Positions 8,961-16,756 of a DNA stretch of 64,000 nucleotides are shown piece after piece (positions within the stretch are counted from its first letter, which is position 1; each line of letters starts with the position of its first letter). Under the pieces are notes generated by a model. It searched no databases and had not been told where the DNA came from. It worked only from the letters and a program-made list of their open reading frames with translations. The stretch is from Blastopirellula sediminis (lineage in GTDB: Bacteria; Planctomycetota; Planctomycetia; Pirellulales; Pirellulaceae): contig NZ_JAJKFT010000004.1 of the NCBI RefSeq assembly GCF_020966755.1, positions 1,736,001 to 1,800,000 on the forward strand, given 5' to 3'. Made by a program: the position numbers and the translations under genes.

Positions 8961-10007
8961 ATGTCCGCGTTTCCGAACGACTGTCCGATTCCGCTCGCGT
9001 CTGATGAGTTCGTGACTCTTGCACATGGCGAGGGAGGGCGGGCCGCGCGACGTTTGATCGAAGAGCGAATCATCCCCAGACTCGGCAGCCCGCTGGCGCT
9101 GCAGATGGGAGATTCGGTCGAACTGCCGCCGCTTTCCGGCCCGCCGATGATGACGACCGATAGCTACGTCGTTTCCCCGCTCTTCTTTCCCGGCGGCGAT
9201 ATCGGCAAGCTGGCGATCTTTGGCACGATCAATGATTTGGCGGTTGCCGGAGCTCGCCCTCGTTGGATTTCGCTGGCGATGATCATCGAAGAAGGATTTG
9301 CGTTGATTGCGCTGGAGCAGATTCTGCAGTCAATCTCCGCTGCGGCGAACCTGGCCGACGTGCAGGTCGTGACCGGCGATACGAAGGTGGTTCCTCGAGG
9401 CGCCGCGGATGGGATCTTTCTAACGACGACGGGTCTGGGGGAACAGATTGATCCGGCGCCGCTGGGCCCGCAGCGGCTGAAGGTGGGCGACGTGATTATC
9501 GCCAGCGGGCCCATCGGCAAGCATGGCGTGGCGATCCTCGCCGCGCGGGAAAATCTTCGCTTCGACCCAATGCCGAAAAGCGATTGCGGATCGCTCTGGC
9601 CGGCGGTCGAGGCGCTGCGGCTTAGCGGCAGTCAAATCTGCGCAATGCGGGATGCGACGCGCGGCGGCGCTGCGGCGGTGCTGCAGGAATGGGGGGCCGC
9701 GAGTCAATTGACGATGGAGATTGAGGAGGCGGCGATTCCTGTCTCGCCGGAAGTTCGCGGCGTTTGCGAACTACTGGGGTTAGATCCTCTTCATCTGCCG
9801 AACGAAGGAACGATGCTCGTCGCGGTTCCGGAAGTTGGCGTCGATCAGGCGCTAGCGGCGCTACGCGGCTCGGGGAGGTCTCCTGATGCGGCGGTGATCG
9901 GCAGGGTGGCGGCGCGTCGCTCGGCGGCGGTCGTCATTCGGCGGGGACGTGGAATGGAGATTCCGCTCGACGATCCCCAAGGGGCGCCGCTGCCACGAAT
10001 CTGCTAG
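8961..10007 (+). CDS. hypE: Carbamoyl dehydratase HypE
   Basis: HypE dehydrates the carbamoyl group attached to its last residue and yields the thiocyanate that gives the CN ligands. The 348-residue protein is a PurM/ThiL-type ATP-binding fold (LAHGEGG, MTTDSYVVSPLFFPGGDIG, MRDATRGGAAAVLQEW). It ends in PRIC, the conserved C-terminal cysteine on which the chemistry depends. It is the last gene of the hydrogenase operon; the following region is a convergent intergenic space with structured elements. Confidence 0.95.
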   Translation: MSAFPNDCPIPLASDEFVTLAHGEGGRAARRLIEERIIPRLGSPLALQMGDSVELPPLSGPPMMTTDSYVVSPLFFPGGDIGKLAIFGTINDLAVAGARPRWISLAMIIEEGFALIALEQILQSISAAANLADVQVVTGDTKVVPRGAADGIFLTTTGLGEQIDPAPLGPQRLKVGDVIIASGPIGKHGVAILAARENLRFDPMPKSDCGSLWPAVEALRLSGSQICAMRDATRGGAAAVLQEWGAASQLTMEIEEAAIPVSPEVRGVCELLGLDPLHLPNEGTMLVAVPEVGVDQALAALRGSGRSPDAAVIGRVAARRSAAVVIRRGRGMEIPLDDPQGAPLPRIC

Positions 10008-10028
10008 GCGCCAACGGAGAAGCGGCGC

Positions 10029-10055
10029 AAAAAAACGCCCGGCTTGCACCGGGCG
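10029..10055 (-). terminator. Rho-independent terminator, minus strand
   Basis: Read on the minus strand, a 7-bp stem (CGCCCGG with CCGGGCG, loop of 6) is followed directly by seven Ts. This is a classic intrinsic terminator. It should end transcripts coming from the ATPase gene or from the folded element at 10078-10161. On the + strand no T-run follows. Confidence 0.75.
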
Positions 10056-10077
10056 GGAGAACCCAAGAAAAAAAATT

Positions 10078-10161
10078 GGTGGATCCGAACCGTTATCACG
10101 ATTAGTCGCCACTTGGGCGAGCGTCGAGTCCTAACAGGACTGCGAATGAATCGGATCCACC
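10078..10161 (-). ncRNA. Candidate structured RNA between ATPase gene and terminator
   Basis: An 11-bp perfect inverted repeat (GGTGGATCCGA at 10078-10088 with TCGGATCCACC at 10151-10161) encloses two smaller hairpins: TCGCC/GGCGA and the 6-bp AGTCCT/AGGACT at 10127-10141. This forms a three-way-junction shape. On the minus strand the outer stem is followed by an eight-T tract and then by the terminator at 10029-10055. It may be a small RNA or a structured 3' end of the ATPase mRNA. It resembles no RNA family I recognise, and a tRNA cloverleaf does not fit. Confidence 0.4.
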
Positions 10162-10400
10162 TTTCATCACTTGACTGGTCAACTTTTCGTCGACCAGCAA
10201 AGTCGGGCAATGTCCGTTCCGCTTTCGGCATTTTTTAAGCAGTCTTGGCTGCTCTGCCGGCGTCCGCCCATCCATCGCGATTTTCGCTCGCTACAACGTT
10301 CGGACGGCTTCGCGTCCATTGCTTGCCTTTCTACTGTTATTACGTGTGGGGTCAGAGGGCGGTTCGCGACAATCGATTTTTTTTTGAGGCGAATTCAGTA

Positions 10401-13118
10401 TTATTTTTGGGCGGTTCGCCGTCGCCAGAGCCATTTGTCAATTTCGATGACCGGCACAATGGTAAAGGACAAAGCGATCACCACGACCCAAGTGGTCAGT
10501 GATACTGGAGAGGTATCCAGCAACGCTTGCATGAAGGGAACGTGCATCGCAGCCAGATGGACGAAAAACGCGCCCAAAGCGCCGGACAACAAAATCGGGC
10601 TGCGCAGTGGGCTCAAAGAAAAGGCGGACTTCGTTTCCGAACGGCAATTGCCAATATGGAAGTTTTCAAACAGCACCATCATCAATAGCAGCGTATTGCG
10701 GGCGTCGGCGATGGTATGGCCGTTGGAGATCATCCAATAAAACGTCCCAAAGCCGATGAGCCCGATGACGGCGGCGGCGACGATCGTCCGTTCGATCATT
10801 AAGAAGTCGAAGATCGGCTCTTGCGGCGACCTTGGTTTGCGATCCAGCACGTCACCTTCGCTCGGTTCAAACGCCAAAGCGACGTCCTGAATGCCGTTGG
10901 TGATCAAGTTCATCCAGAGGACCTGAACCGCAAGTAGCGGTAGCGGCATACCGGTGATCACCGCTAGCCCCATCACCACCAACTCGGCCGCACCTTGAGA
11001 GATTAGCAGATAAATCACTTTACGAATGTTTTCGTAGGCGACCCGTCCCTCTTCGATTCCGGCGACGATGGTGGCGAAGTTGTCGTCGCTGATGACCAGC
11101 TCCGAAGCTTCCCGCGCGACGTCGGTTCCCGATCGTCCCATGGCGACGCCGATGTTAGCGGCTCGCAGCGCCGGAGCGTCGTTGACGCCGTCTCCGGTAA
11201 CGGCGACGAACTGGCCCGACGCCTGAGCGGCGTTGACGATTTGGAGTTTTTGTCGGGGAGCGACGCGGGCGAAGACCCGGATTTCCTGTACGTACCTGGC
11301 CAACTCTTCGGGAGTTTTGTCGGCCAATTCCGGGCCGGTCATCACTTGCGACTCGTCTTCGGCGAGCCCCAGATCGCGCGCAATGGCAAGCGCCGTGATC
11401 GAGTGATCGCCGGTGATCATCGAGACATTAACGCCGCAGCGGCGGCAGGTGTCGACCGCGTCGCGAACGCCGGAACGTAGGGGATCGATCATGCCGACGA
11501 AACCGAGGAGCGTCAGTTCGGTTGGTTCGGCCGGAGCGATGGTCGGATCGATCTCTTCCTCGGCAGGACCTTCGGCCACGGCCAACACGCGCAGGCCGCG
11601 AGCCGCCATTTCTTTCGCCACTTCCTCCATGGCCGAGCGATCGAGGCCAATCTGGCACATCCCGAATACGCGTTCCGGGGCGCCTTTGACGAAGACGCGA
11701 ACTTCGTCGTCAACCTGGTTGAAGGACGCGGCGAATTGGCGTTCCGATTCGTAGGGAATGTCGTTGACCTGCGGGTGGATCGCTTGCGTCGCCGCTTGCG
11801 TGGTTCCCAGCTTATGTGCAAACGCCAACAGCGCGATGTCGACGGCGTCTCCGCGCCAATGCCAACCGCCATCGTGTTGATACAGGTCGGCTTCATTGCA
11901 AAGGACAGCCGAGCGAACGAGCGCTTGCAACCGGTTCGTGTCAGCATCTGTCGCGAGCGGAACGACTTGTCCCTCCGGCGCAAAACCTTCGCCGGTGACG
12001 CGAAACGCCTCGCCGGTCGCCAGGCGCGCTTCGCTGACCGTCAGTTCGTTGACGGTCAGCGTGCCGGTTTTGTCGGTTGCGACCAGCGTGCAACTTCCGA
12101 GCCCTTCCACCGCGGTAAGTCGCCGCACAATCACGCCGCGGCGGGCCATTCGCGTCGTGGCGATCGCCAAAGCGACGGTCATCGCTACCGGCAAGCCTTC
12201 GGGAATCGCCGCCACGGCCAAGACGACGGTGAAGAGGAACAACTCGGTCGGCGCATAGCGACCTAAGAAGACGCCGACGACGCCGATCACCGCTGCGGTC
12301 GCCAACGTCGTGATCGCGATTACATTTGTGAATCGTTCCATCCGCTCCAACAGCGGCGGCTTGCCTCCGGTGGCGCGACTGACGTCGAGCGCCAACTGTC
12401 CGACGGCGGTCGACGTGCCGGTCGCGACGACCACGCCTTTGGCGCGGCCGTGCGCTACGATCGAGCCGGCGAACGCCATGTTTAATTGATCGGCCTGGGG
12501 GGCGTCTCGATCGCCGATCCAGCGGGGATTCTTGGAGACGGGAAGCGATTCGCCGGTAAGCAGCGATTCGTCAATTTTCAGTCCGCGATCCCAGACCAGG
12601 CGCAGATCGGCAGGGACGCGATTGCCTGACTCGAGCCAGACGATGTCGCCCGGAACGACTCTTTCGGCGGGTATCTCTTTAACATCATCGCCGCGCTGGA
12701 CCGAAGCGTGGATACGGAGCAGCTTTCGCAGCGCCTGGCTGCTCTTTTCCGCCTTCCATTCCTGGTAACCGCCGACCGTGGCGTTCAGCATCAACACGCC
12801 AATGATAAAAGCGGCGTCACGCATGTCGCCGGTAAAGGCGGAGATTACCGCGGCAATCAGCAGGATGTAGATCAACGGGCTGAGAAACTGCCGCAACAGA
12901 ATCATCCACCAGGTCGGCGGCGGTTGTTCCGGCAGGGCGTTTGCGCCGAATTGGAGCAGACGTTTCTCCGCCTCGGGCTCAGAGAGACCTTTTTCGGAAG
13001 TCGACAGGTCTTGGTAGACCTTCGCCAGGTCCGCGGCGTGCCATTTTAGTTCGTGGATCAACGTTGTGCTCTTCGCTGCGGTTGGATGTAACGGCGGCCG
13101 CGAAAAGGTCTGCGGCAA
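10401..13118 (-). CDS. P-type cation-transporting ATPase (P2-type, Ca2+/Pma1-like)
   Basis: This 905-residue membrane pump has the N-terminal cation-ATPase domain, the M4 motif AAIPEGLPVAMTVALA, the phosphorylation motif DKTGTLTVNE, the hinge TGDGVNDAPALRAANIG and the M6 segment NLITNGIQDVALAFEP. PEGLP in M4 and the lack of heavy-metal CPC motifs place it with Ca2+/monovalent-cation pumps; the ion is not certain. The longest frame begins at TTG 13118 without a clear ribosome site; a second TTG at 13061 with GAAGAG upstream is an alternative, and no ATG is available before the domain. Similar pumps (CtpF, Pma1-like) belong to hypoxia regulons elsewhere. A terminator lies about 345 nt downstream. 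Confidence 0.9.
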   Translation of the reverse strand: MPQTFSRPPLHPTAAKSTTLIHELKWHAADLAKVYQDLSTSEKGLSEPEAEKRLLQFGANALPEQPPPTWWMILLRQFLSPLIYILLIAAVISAFTGDMRDAAFIIGVLMLNATVGGYQEWKAEKSSQALRKLLRIHASVQRGDDVKEIPAERVVPGDIVWLESGNRVPADLRLVWDRGLKIDESLLTGESLPVSKNPRWIGDRDAPQADQLNMAFAGSIVAHGRAKGVVVATGTSTAVGQLALDVSRATGGKPPLLERMERFTNVIAITTLATAAVIGVVGVFLGRYAPTELFLFTVVLAVAAIPEGLPVAMTVALAIATTRMARRGVIVRRLTAVEGLGSCTLVATDKTGTLTVNELTVSEARLATGEAFRVTGEGFAPEGQVVPLATDADTNRLQALVRSAVLCNEADLYQHDGGWHWRGDAVDIALLAFAHKLGTTQAATQAIHPQVNDIPYESERQFAASFNQVDDEVRVFVKGAPERVFGMCQIGLDRSAMEEVAKEMAARGLRVLAVAEGPAEEEIDPTIAPAEPTELTLLGFVGMIDPLRSGVRDAVDTCRRCGVNVSMITGDHSITALAIARDLGLAEDESQVMTGPELADKTPEELARYVQEIRVFARVAPRQKLQIVNAAQASGQFVAVTGDGVNDAPALRAANIGVAMGRSGTDVAREASELVISDDNFATIVAGIEEGRVAYENIRKVIYLLISQGAAELVVMGLAVITGMPLPLLAVQVLWMNLITNGIQDVALAFEPSEGDVLDRKPRSPQEPIFDFLMIERTIVAAAVIGLIGFGTFYWMISNGHTIADARNTLLLMMVLFENFHIGNCRSETKSAFSLSPLRSPILLSGALGAFFVHLAAMHVPFMQALLDTSPVSLTTWVVVIALSFTIVPVIEIDKWLWRRRTAQK

Positions 13119-13207
13119 TTGTCATATTAGCGGTTCATTTTTGCATCATGTTTATTCTCGTTCGTTGGCTTCCGATTGGGGATCGGGGAATCCGCCATGT
13201 GGGAAAG

Positions 13208-13234
13208 GGGAATCTAGCGATTCAACAGATTCCC
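13208..13234. promoter_or_regulatory. Inverted repeat between ATPase gene and sigma-54 regulator gene
   Basis: GGGAATCT at 13208-13215 and AGATTCCC at 13227-13234 form a perfect 8-bp inverted repeat with an 11-base spacer. It sits in the 137-bp (or 209-bp) divergent promoter region and could be a protein-binding site acting in both directions. No known consensus was matched. Confidence 0.3.
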
Positions 13235-13327
13235 AAAATATGACCCAATAGAGAAGTGGAAAAGAAGTTGAGTCGCGAAAGCCTTGCGTCAGGAACAACA
13301 CTCCATCTAGCCCCATCGTGTGTCGCC

Positions 13328-14674
13328 ATGATCAGTACCAACCGCTTTTGTCACCTGCATGCGAGTCGCGTGCTCGTTGTTGACGGAGATCCGAACGTTC
13401 GGCACGCCGTCAAACAGCTGCTGGCCGAAAACCAAGCCGAGGTCGACGAGGTCGCATCGGTAGAGGAGGCCGTAAGCAAGTTAGAGCTGTGCGAATATGA
13501 CGTGATTTTATTGGATGTTGGCGACGGAGATGAAGCCAGTCTCGACTTGTTTCTGCAACTGAAAGGGAAAGGGGGTTGCGAAGTCGTCTGCGTCTCTGGC
13601 GATGCGACGATCGAATCGGCGGTCGCCTTGATCAAGCTGGGAGCGTTCGAGTTTCTCACGAAACCGCTGAAAATGGTCCGTCTGCAACAAGTGCTTAATG
13701 ACGCCGTGTTGGCGACCGGACGGAGGAGGAGTCCGTTGAGCTTTCCCTTTCGTCACGATCGACCCCAGCCGCTGATGGTCGGGCAATCCCCTTCAATGCA
13801 GGAGGTCTTTCGTTTGATCAAGCTGGCCGGTCCGACCGATCGGCCGATCTTGATCCAGGGAGAAAGTGGAACGGGCAAGGAGCTGGTCGCTCGCGCACTG
13901 CATAACGTTAGCGGCCGAGCCGGACGCAACATGGTGGTCGTCAACTGCGCCGCATTGCCGGAGTCGCTGCTGGAAAGCGAATTGTTCGGCCATGAGAAGG
14001 GCGCTTTTACCGGGGCGAGCGCGGCCAAGCCGGGGCTGTTTGAAACGGCGGACGGCGGGACGTTGTTCATTGACGAGATCGGCGAGATGACCGGCGGGGT
14101 GCAAGCGAAGCTGCTGCGGGTGCTCGAGGATGGGACGTACCGCCGCGTTGGCGCCACCAAGGAGCGCCACGCGAACGTTCGCCTGGTAACGGCGACCAAT
14201 CGCGACTTGAAACGCGAGGTCCGAGAAGGGCGTTTTCGCGAAGACCTTTACTATCGAATTGACGTGATGCGGCTTGAACTGCCGCCGCTGCGTCAACGCG
14301 GCGACGACGTGACGCTGCTGACGCATCACTTTATGGGAAACGATTGGCAAATCGAATCGGATGCGCTGCAAGCGATCGAGCGGTTCGACTGGCCCGGAAA
14401 TATTCGCCAACTGATCAACGCGATTGAACGAGCGAAGATCTTAGCGGATCGCCAAACGATTCAACTGCAAAATCTGCCGGCCGAAGTCGCTGGCGGCAAA
14501 CCGGAGGCGCCAGTGCGATTGCCGACGAAGAATTTCGATCTGGAGTCGCTTCGCAAGCAGTGCGTCCAAGAGGTAATGTCGCGGGAAAATGGAAACAAAG
14601 TGCGTGCGGCGCGAGCGCTGGGTATCTCACGCCGGTGCCTTTATCGGCTATTGGAGAAATACGACATGGCGTAA
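13328..14674 (+). CDS. Sigma-54-dependent response regulator (NtrC family)
   Basis: From the ATG at 13328 the protein has 448 residues. A receiver domain comes first (VLVVDGDPN, phospho-acceptor Asp63 in ILLDVGDG, TKPL). Next is an AAA+ sigma-54 activation domain with the Walker A GESGTGKE, the GAFTGA loop that contacts sigma-54, and FIDEIGEM. A Fis-type helix-turn-helix ends the protein (NKVRAARALGISRRCLYRLL). The frame is open from a GTG at 13256, which would add 24 non-conserved residues, so the start is uncertain. No histidine kinase is adjacent. It is divergent from the ATPase gene and leads the + strand stress genes. Confidence 0.92.
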   Translation: MISTNRFCHLHASRVLVVDGDPNVRHAVKQLLAENQAEVDEVASVEEAVSKLELCEYDVILLDVGDGDEASLDLFLQLKGKGGCEVVCVSGDATIESAVALIKLGAFEFLTKPLKMVRLQQVLNDAVLATGRRRSPLSFPFRHDRPQPLMVGQSPSMQEVFRLIKLAGPTDRPILIQGESGTGKELVARALHNVSGRAGRNMVVVNCAALPESLLESELFGHEKGAFTGASAAKPGLFETADGGTLFIDEIGEMTGGVQAKLLRVLEDGTYRRVGATKERHANVRLVTATNRDLKREVREGRFREDLYYRIDVMRLELPPLRQRGDDVTLLTHHFMGNDWQIESDALQAIERFDWPGNIRQLINAIERAKILADRQTIQLQNLPAEVAGGKPEAPVRLPTKNFDLESLRKQCVQEVMSRENGNKVRAARALGISRRCLYRLLEKYDMA

Positions 14675-14706
14675 CGCGAAAGCGGCGCCTTTCCGGGAGA
14701 ATTGAG

Positions 14707-15348
14707 ATGGTATTTTACGATCGAGAGGATGCCGGACAGAAACTGGGAAGAGAATTGAGACGTCTCTCGCTGAGAGACCCTCTCGTCCTGGGGATTCCCC
14801 GCGGTGGAGTCGTGACCGGCGCAGAATTGGCCAAGACGATCGGTGCAGATTTCGACGTCGTCCTGGCCCACAAGCTGCGATGTCCGTGGAACCCGGAATT
14901 CGCCATCGGCGCAGTCGGTGAAGATGGCCAGCCGATGGTCGACCGCGCAGTTGTTCGCCGGCTGAACGTCAGCGACGAAGATTTGCAGCGGGAATGCCAA
15001 CAGCAAGTTGAGGAAATCAACCGGCGGAAGCGGCTCTTCCGCGGCGTCCGACCGCCGGCCGAAATCGCCGGACGTTCGGTCATCGTTACCGACGACGGCG
15101 TTGCGACCGGATCGACGATGTTGGCGGCGCTGCAAGTCGTTCGTCAGCGCGGGCCGGCCGAATTGATCGTGGCCGTGCCGGTCGCTCCGCAAGATTGCTT
15201 GCCGGCGATCCGCGGCAAGTGCGACCGGTTGGTTTGTCTGCAGGCCGCGACCGAGTTTTACGCGGTGGGAGAGTTCTACCGCTGGTTCGAGCCGACGACC
15301 GACGAGGAAGTGGTGGAAATACTGCGGGAGTTCGCCCCTGCGGCGTGA
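14707..15348 (+). CDS. Phosphoribosyltransferase-family protein (COG1926 type)
   Basis: This 213-residue protein has the PRPP-binding signature VIVTDDGVATGSTM at about residues 123-136, and GIPRGGVVTGAELAK near the N-terminus, as in predicted phosphoribosyltransferases of the COG1926 group. Its acceptor substrate is unknown. In many bacteria this domain is fused to, or next to, a dienelactone-hydrolase-like domain, and such a hydrolase follows two genes downstream here. Members of the group occur in the mycobacterial DosR regulon. The ATG at 14707 begins at the conserved MVFYDREDAG. Confidence 0.85.
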   Translation: MVFYDREDAGQKLGRELRRLSLRDPLVLGIPRGGVVTGAELAKTIGADFDVVLAHKLRCPWNPEFAIGAVGEDGQPMVDRAVVRRLNVSDEDLQRECQQQVEEINRRKRLFRGVRPPAEIAGRSVIVTDDGVATGSTMLAALQVVRQRGPAELIVAVPVAPQDCLPAIRGKCDRLVCLQAATEFYAVGEFYRWFEPTTDEEVVEILREFAPAA

Positions 15349-15405
15349 TAGAGAGGACATGGCAAGAGGCGGAATGGAACTTGGTCTTTTACGAGGAGAA
15401 GTCAG

Positions 15406-15846
15406 ATGAGCGTTGGACGAATTTGCGTCCGCGAGGTCGATGTCATCTCGCCGGACGAATCAGCCCAAGCGGCGGCGCAACGGATGAACTCGCGAAAGGT
15501 GGGAACGCTCGTCGTCGTCGATTCTCGCGGCCTGCCGATCGGTATCGTCACGGACCGCGACTTGACCGTACGTGTGCTAGCCGCCGGAAAGGATGGCGCA
15601 ACGACTCCGATCTCGGAAGTTTTTCGCGGACCTCTGAAGACCGTGCATGAAGATACGTCGGTCGAAGAGACGATTCGCGCCATGAGAGCGGGGCCTTATC
15701 GCCGTCTTCCGGTGGTGGGTGATCGTGGAGAGTTGGTTGGGCTCGTCAGCCTGGACGACGTCCTGGAACTGGTGAGCGAGGAACTCGCATCGATCGGTTG
15801 GCTGCTTGAAGATGAAGAGCCGACCGTGTTGGGACGAAGTTCGTAA
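15406..15846 (+). CDS. CBS-pair domain protein
   Basis: This 146-residue protein is essentially two CBS repeats (about residues 8-60 and 72-125; VVDSRGLPIGIVTDRDL and VVGDRGELVGLVSLDDVL). CBS pairs bind adenine nucleotides and regulate partner proteins. Small stand-alone CBS proteins such as Hrp1 of Mycobacterium tuberculosis are strongly induced in hypoxia. A good GAGGAGAAG ribosome site precedes the ATG. The gene lies between the phosphoribosyltransferase and hydrolase genes on the same strand, with intergenic gaps near 55 nt. Confidence 0.9.
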   Translation: MSVGRICVREVDVISPDESAQAAAQRMNSRKVGTLVVVDSRGLPIGIVTDRDLTVRVLAAGKDGATTPISEVFRGPLKTVHEDTSVEETIRAMRAGPYRRLPVVGDRGELVGLVSLDDVLELVSEELASIGWLLEDEEPTVLGRSS

Positions 15847-15899
15847 CCAATCTCCCTGCGAATTCCGAAGATCACGACACTTTCGGGAGAGTAGGAGAA

Positions 15900-16559
15900 A
15901 TGTGTAGTCGAATGGTAGCGCAAGTAGCGGAAGTGCTGGTTGGATCGGACTACTTGCCCGGGATTCTCACCGTTCCCAATGCAGCCAAGGGAGTTGTCCT
16001 GTTCGCGCACGGCAGCGGCAGCAGCCGCTTTAGCACTCGCAATCAAATGGTTGCCGAGGAGCTGCAGGACTTTGGATTTGCGACCTTGCTGTTCGATTTG
16101 TTGGGAGAAGACGAGGCCCGGGATAGGCGGCTGGTCTTCGACATTCCGCTACTGGCGCTGCGCTTGCGCGAAGCGGAAGCGTGGGCGAAAGAGCAACCGG
16201 GGGTGGGTGATCTTCCGCTCGGGTTCTTTGGCGCCAGTACCGGAGCGGCGGCCGCGCTAGTCGCCGCCGCGCTCGATGGGTCGACTGTGAAAGCGGTCGT
16301 TTCCCGCGGTGGAAGGCCCGATCTGGCGCGAGGGCACCTGCGAAACGTCAAAGCGCCGACGCTCCTGATTGTCGGCGGCGACGATGAACCGGTGCTCACG
16401 CTGAATCGCCAGGCTTTCGCAGACCTCCAGTGCGCCAAGCATTTGGAGGTCGTTCCTCACGCGACGCATCTGTTTGAAGAGCCTGGAGCGCTCGAAAAGG
16501 TGGCGCTACTGGCCGAGGAATGGTTTTCCCGATATCTCCAACCGGAGAACCGGATATAG
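15900..16559 (+). CDS. Alpha/beta hydrolase, dienelactone-hydrolase-like
   Basis: This 219-residue protein has an oxyanion-region motif (FAHGSGSSRFSTRN), the nucleophile elbow GASTGA, an acid in VGGDDEPV and a catalytic His in HATHLFEEPG, so the triad is complete. There is no signal peptide, so it is cytoplasmic. The nearest relatives I recognise are the hydrolase halves that accompany COG1926 phosphoribosyltransferases. The substrate is unknown. TAGGAGAA stands just before the ATG. Confidence 0.85.
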   Translation: MCSRMVAQVAEVLVGSDYLPGILTVPNAAKGVVLFAHGSGSSRFSTRNQMVAEELQDFGFATLLFDLLGEDEARDRRLVFDIPLLALRLREAEAWAKEQPGVGDLPLGFFGASTGAAAALVAAALDGSTVKAVVSRGGRPDLARGHLRNVKAPTLLIVGGDDEPVLTLNRQAFADLQCAKHLEVVPHATHLFEEPGALEKVALLAEEWFSRYLQPENRI

Positions 16560-16570
16560 CAAACATAAGG

Positions 16571-16740
16571 AAGGGAAGACTGCCCTGGAAGCAGGGGAGA
16601 TCGCTGGCAGATGGTGGATTCCACCATGCGGAAATCAAGTCGGAACTGATCCCGCAACCCCTGTCGGTGAGGCAGAATTAAACATGGAAGCGGTGGCGCA
16701 TAAACAGCGATGAGAAACGAAGTTGCCGCCGCAAAATCCT
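16571..16740 (+). ncRNA. Candidate structured leader RNA upstream of the baeRF-type gene
   Basis: Between the hydrolase stop and the next start lie several consecutive stems. CCCTG/CAGGG with a GAAG loop spans 16583-16596, and can be replaced by CTGCC/GGCAG at 16580-16610. ATGGTGGA/TCCACCAT is at 16611-16627. GCGG/CCGC at 16628-16655 has an inner ATC/GAT and AGT/ACT stem and a CGGA loop. GCGGTGGC/GCCGCCGC is at 16690-16732. The ribosome site AAGGAGA (16745) and ATG follow directly. This density suggests a regulatory leader or a remnant of a larger RNA. It matches no riboswitch consensus I know. Confidence 0.4.
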
Positions 16741-16756
16741 CTATAAGGAGACTGCC

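Larger units (their letters stand above)
10008..10400. other. Convergent intergenic region between hypE and the ATPase gene
   Basis: No convincing gene lies in these 393 bases. It separates the end of the + strand hydrogenase operon from the end of the - strand ATPase gene. It contains a minus-strand intrinsic terminator (10029-10055) and a folded element (10078-10161), both listed separately. The remainder to 10400 includes T-rich tracts just before the ATPase stop. A short GCGCC/GGCGC stem at 10008-10028 directly follows the hypE stop but has no T tail on the + strand. Confidence 0.6.

Noticed and set aside
10078-10161. tRNA gene suspected from the outer stem followed by an A-rich 3' end
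   Set aside because: A 7-bp acceptor-like stem can be drawn, but no T-arm or anticodon arm fits on either strand.
16571-16740. Cobalamin riboswitch or group II intron remnant
   Set aside because: Short similarities exist, but the conserved riboswitch core is not present, and neither intron domain V nor a reverse transcriptase could be found.
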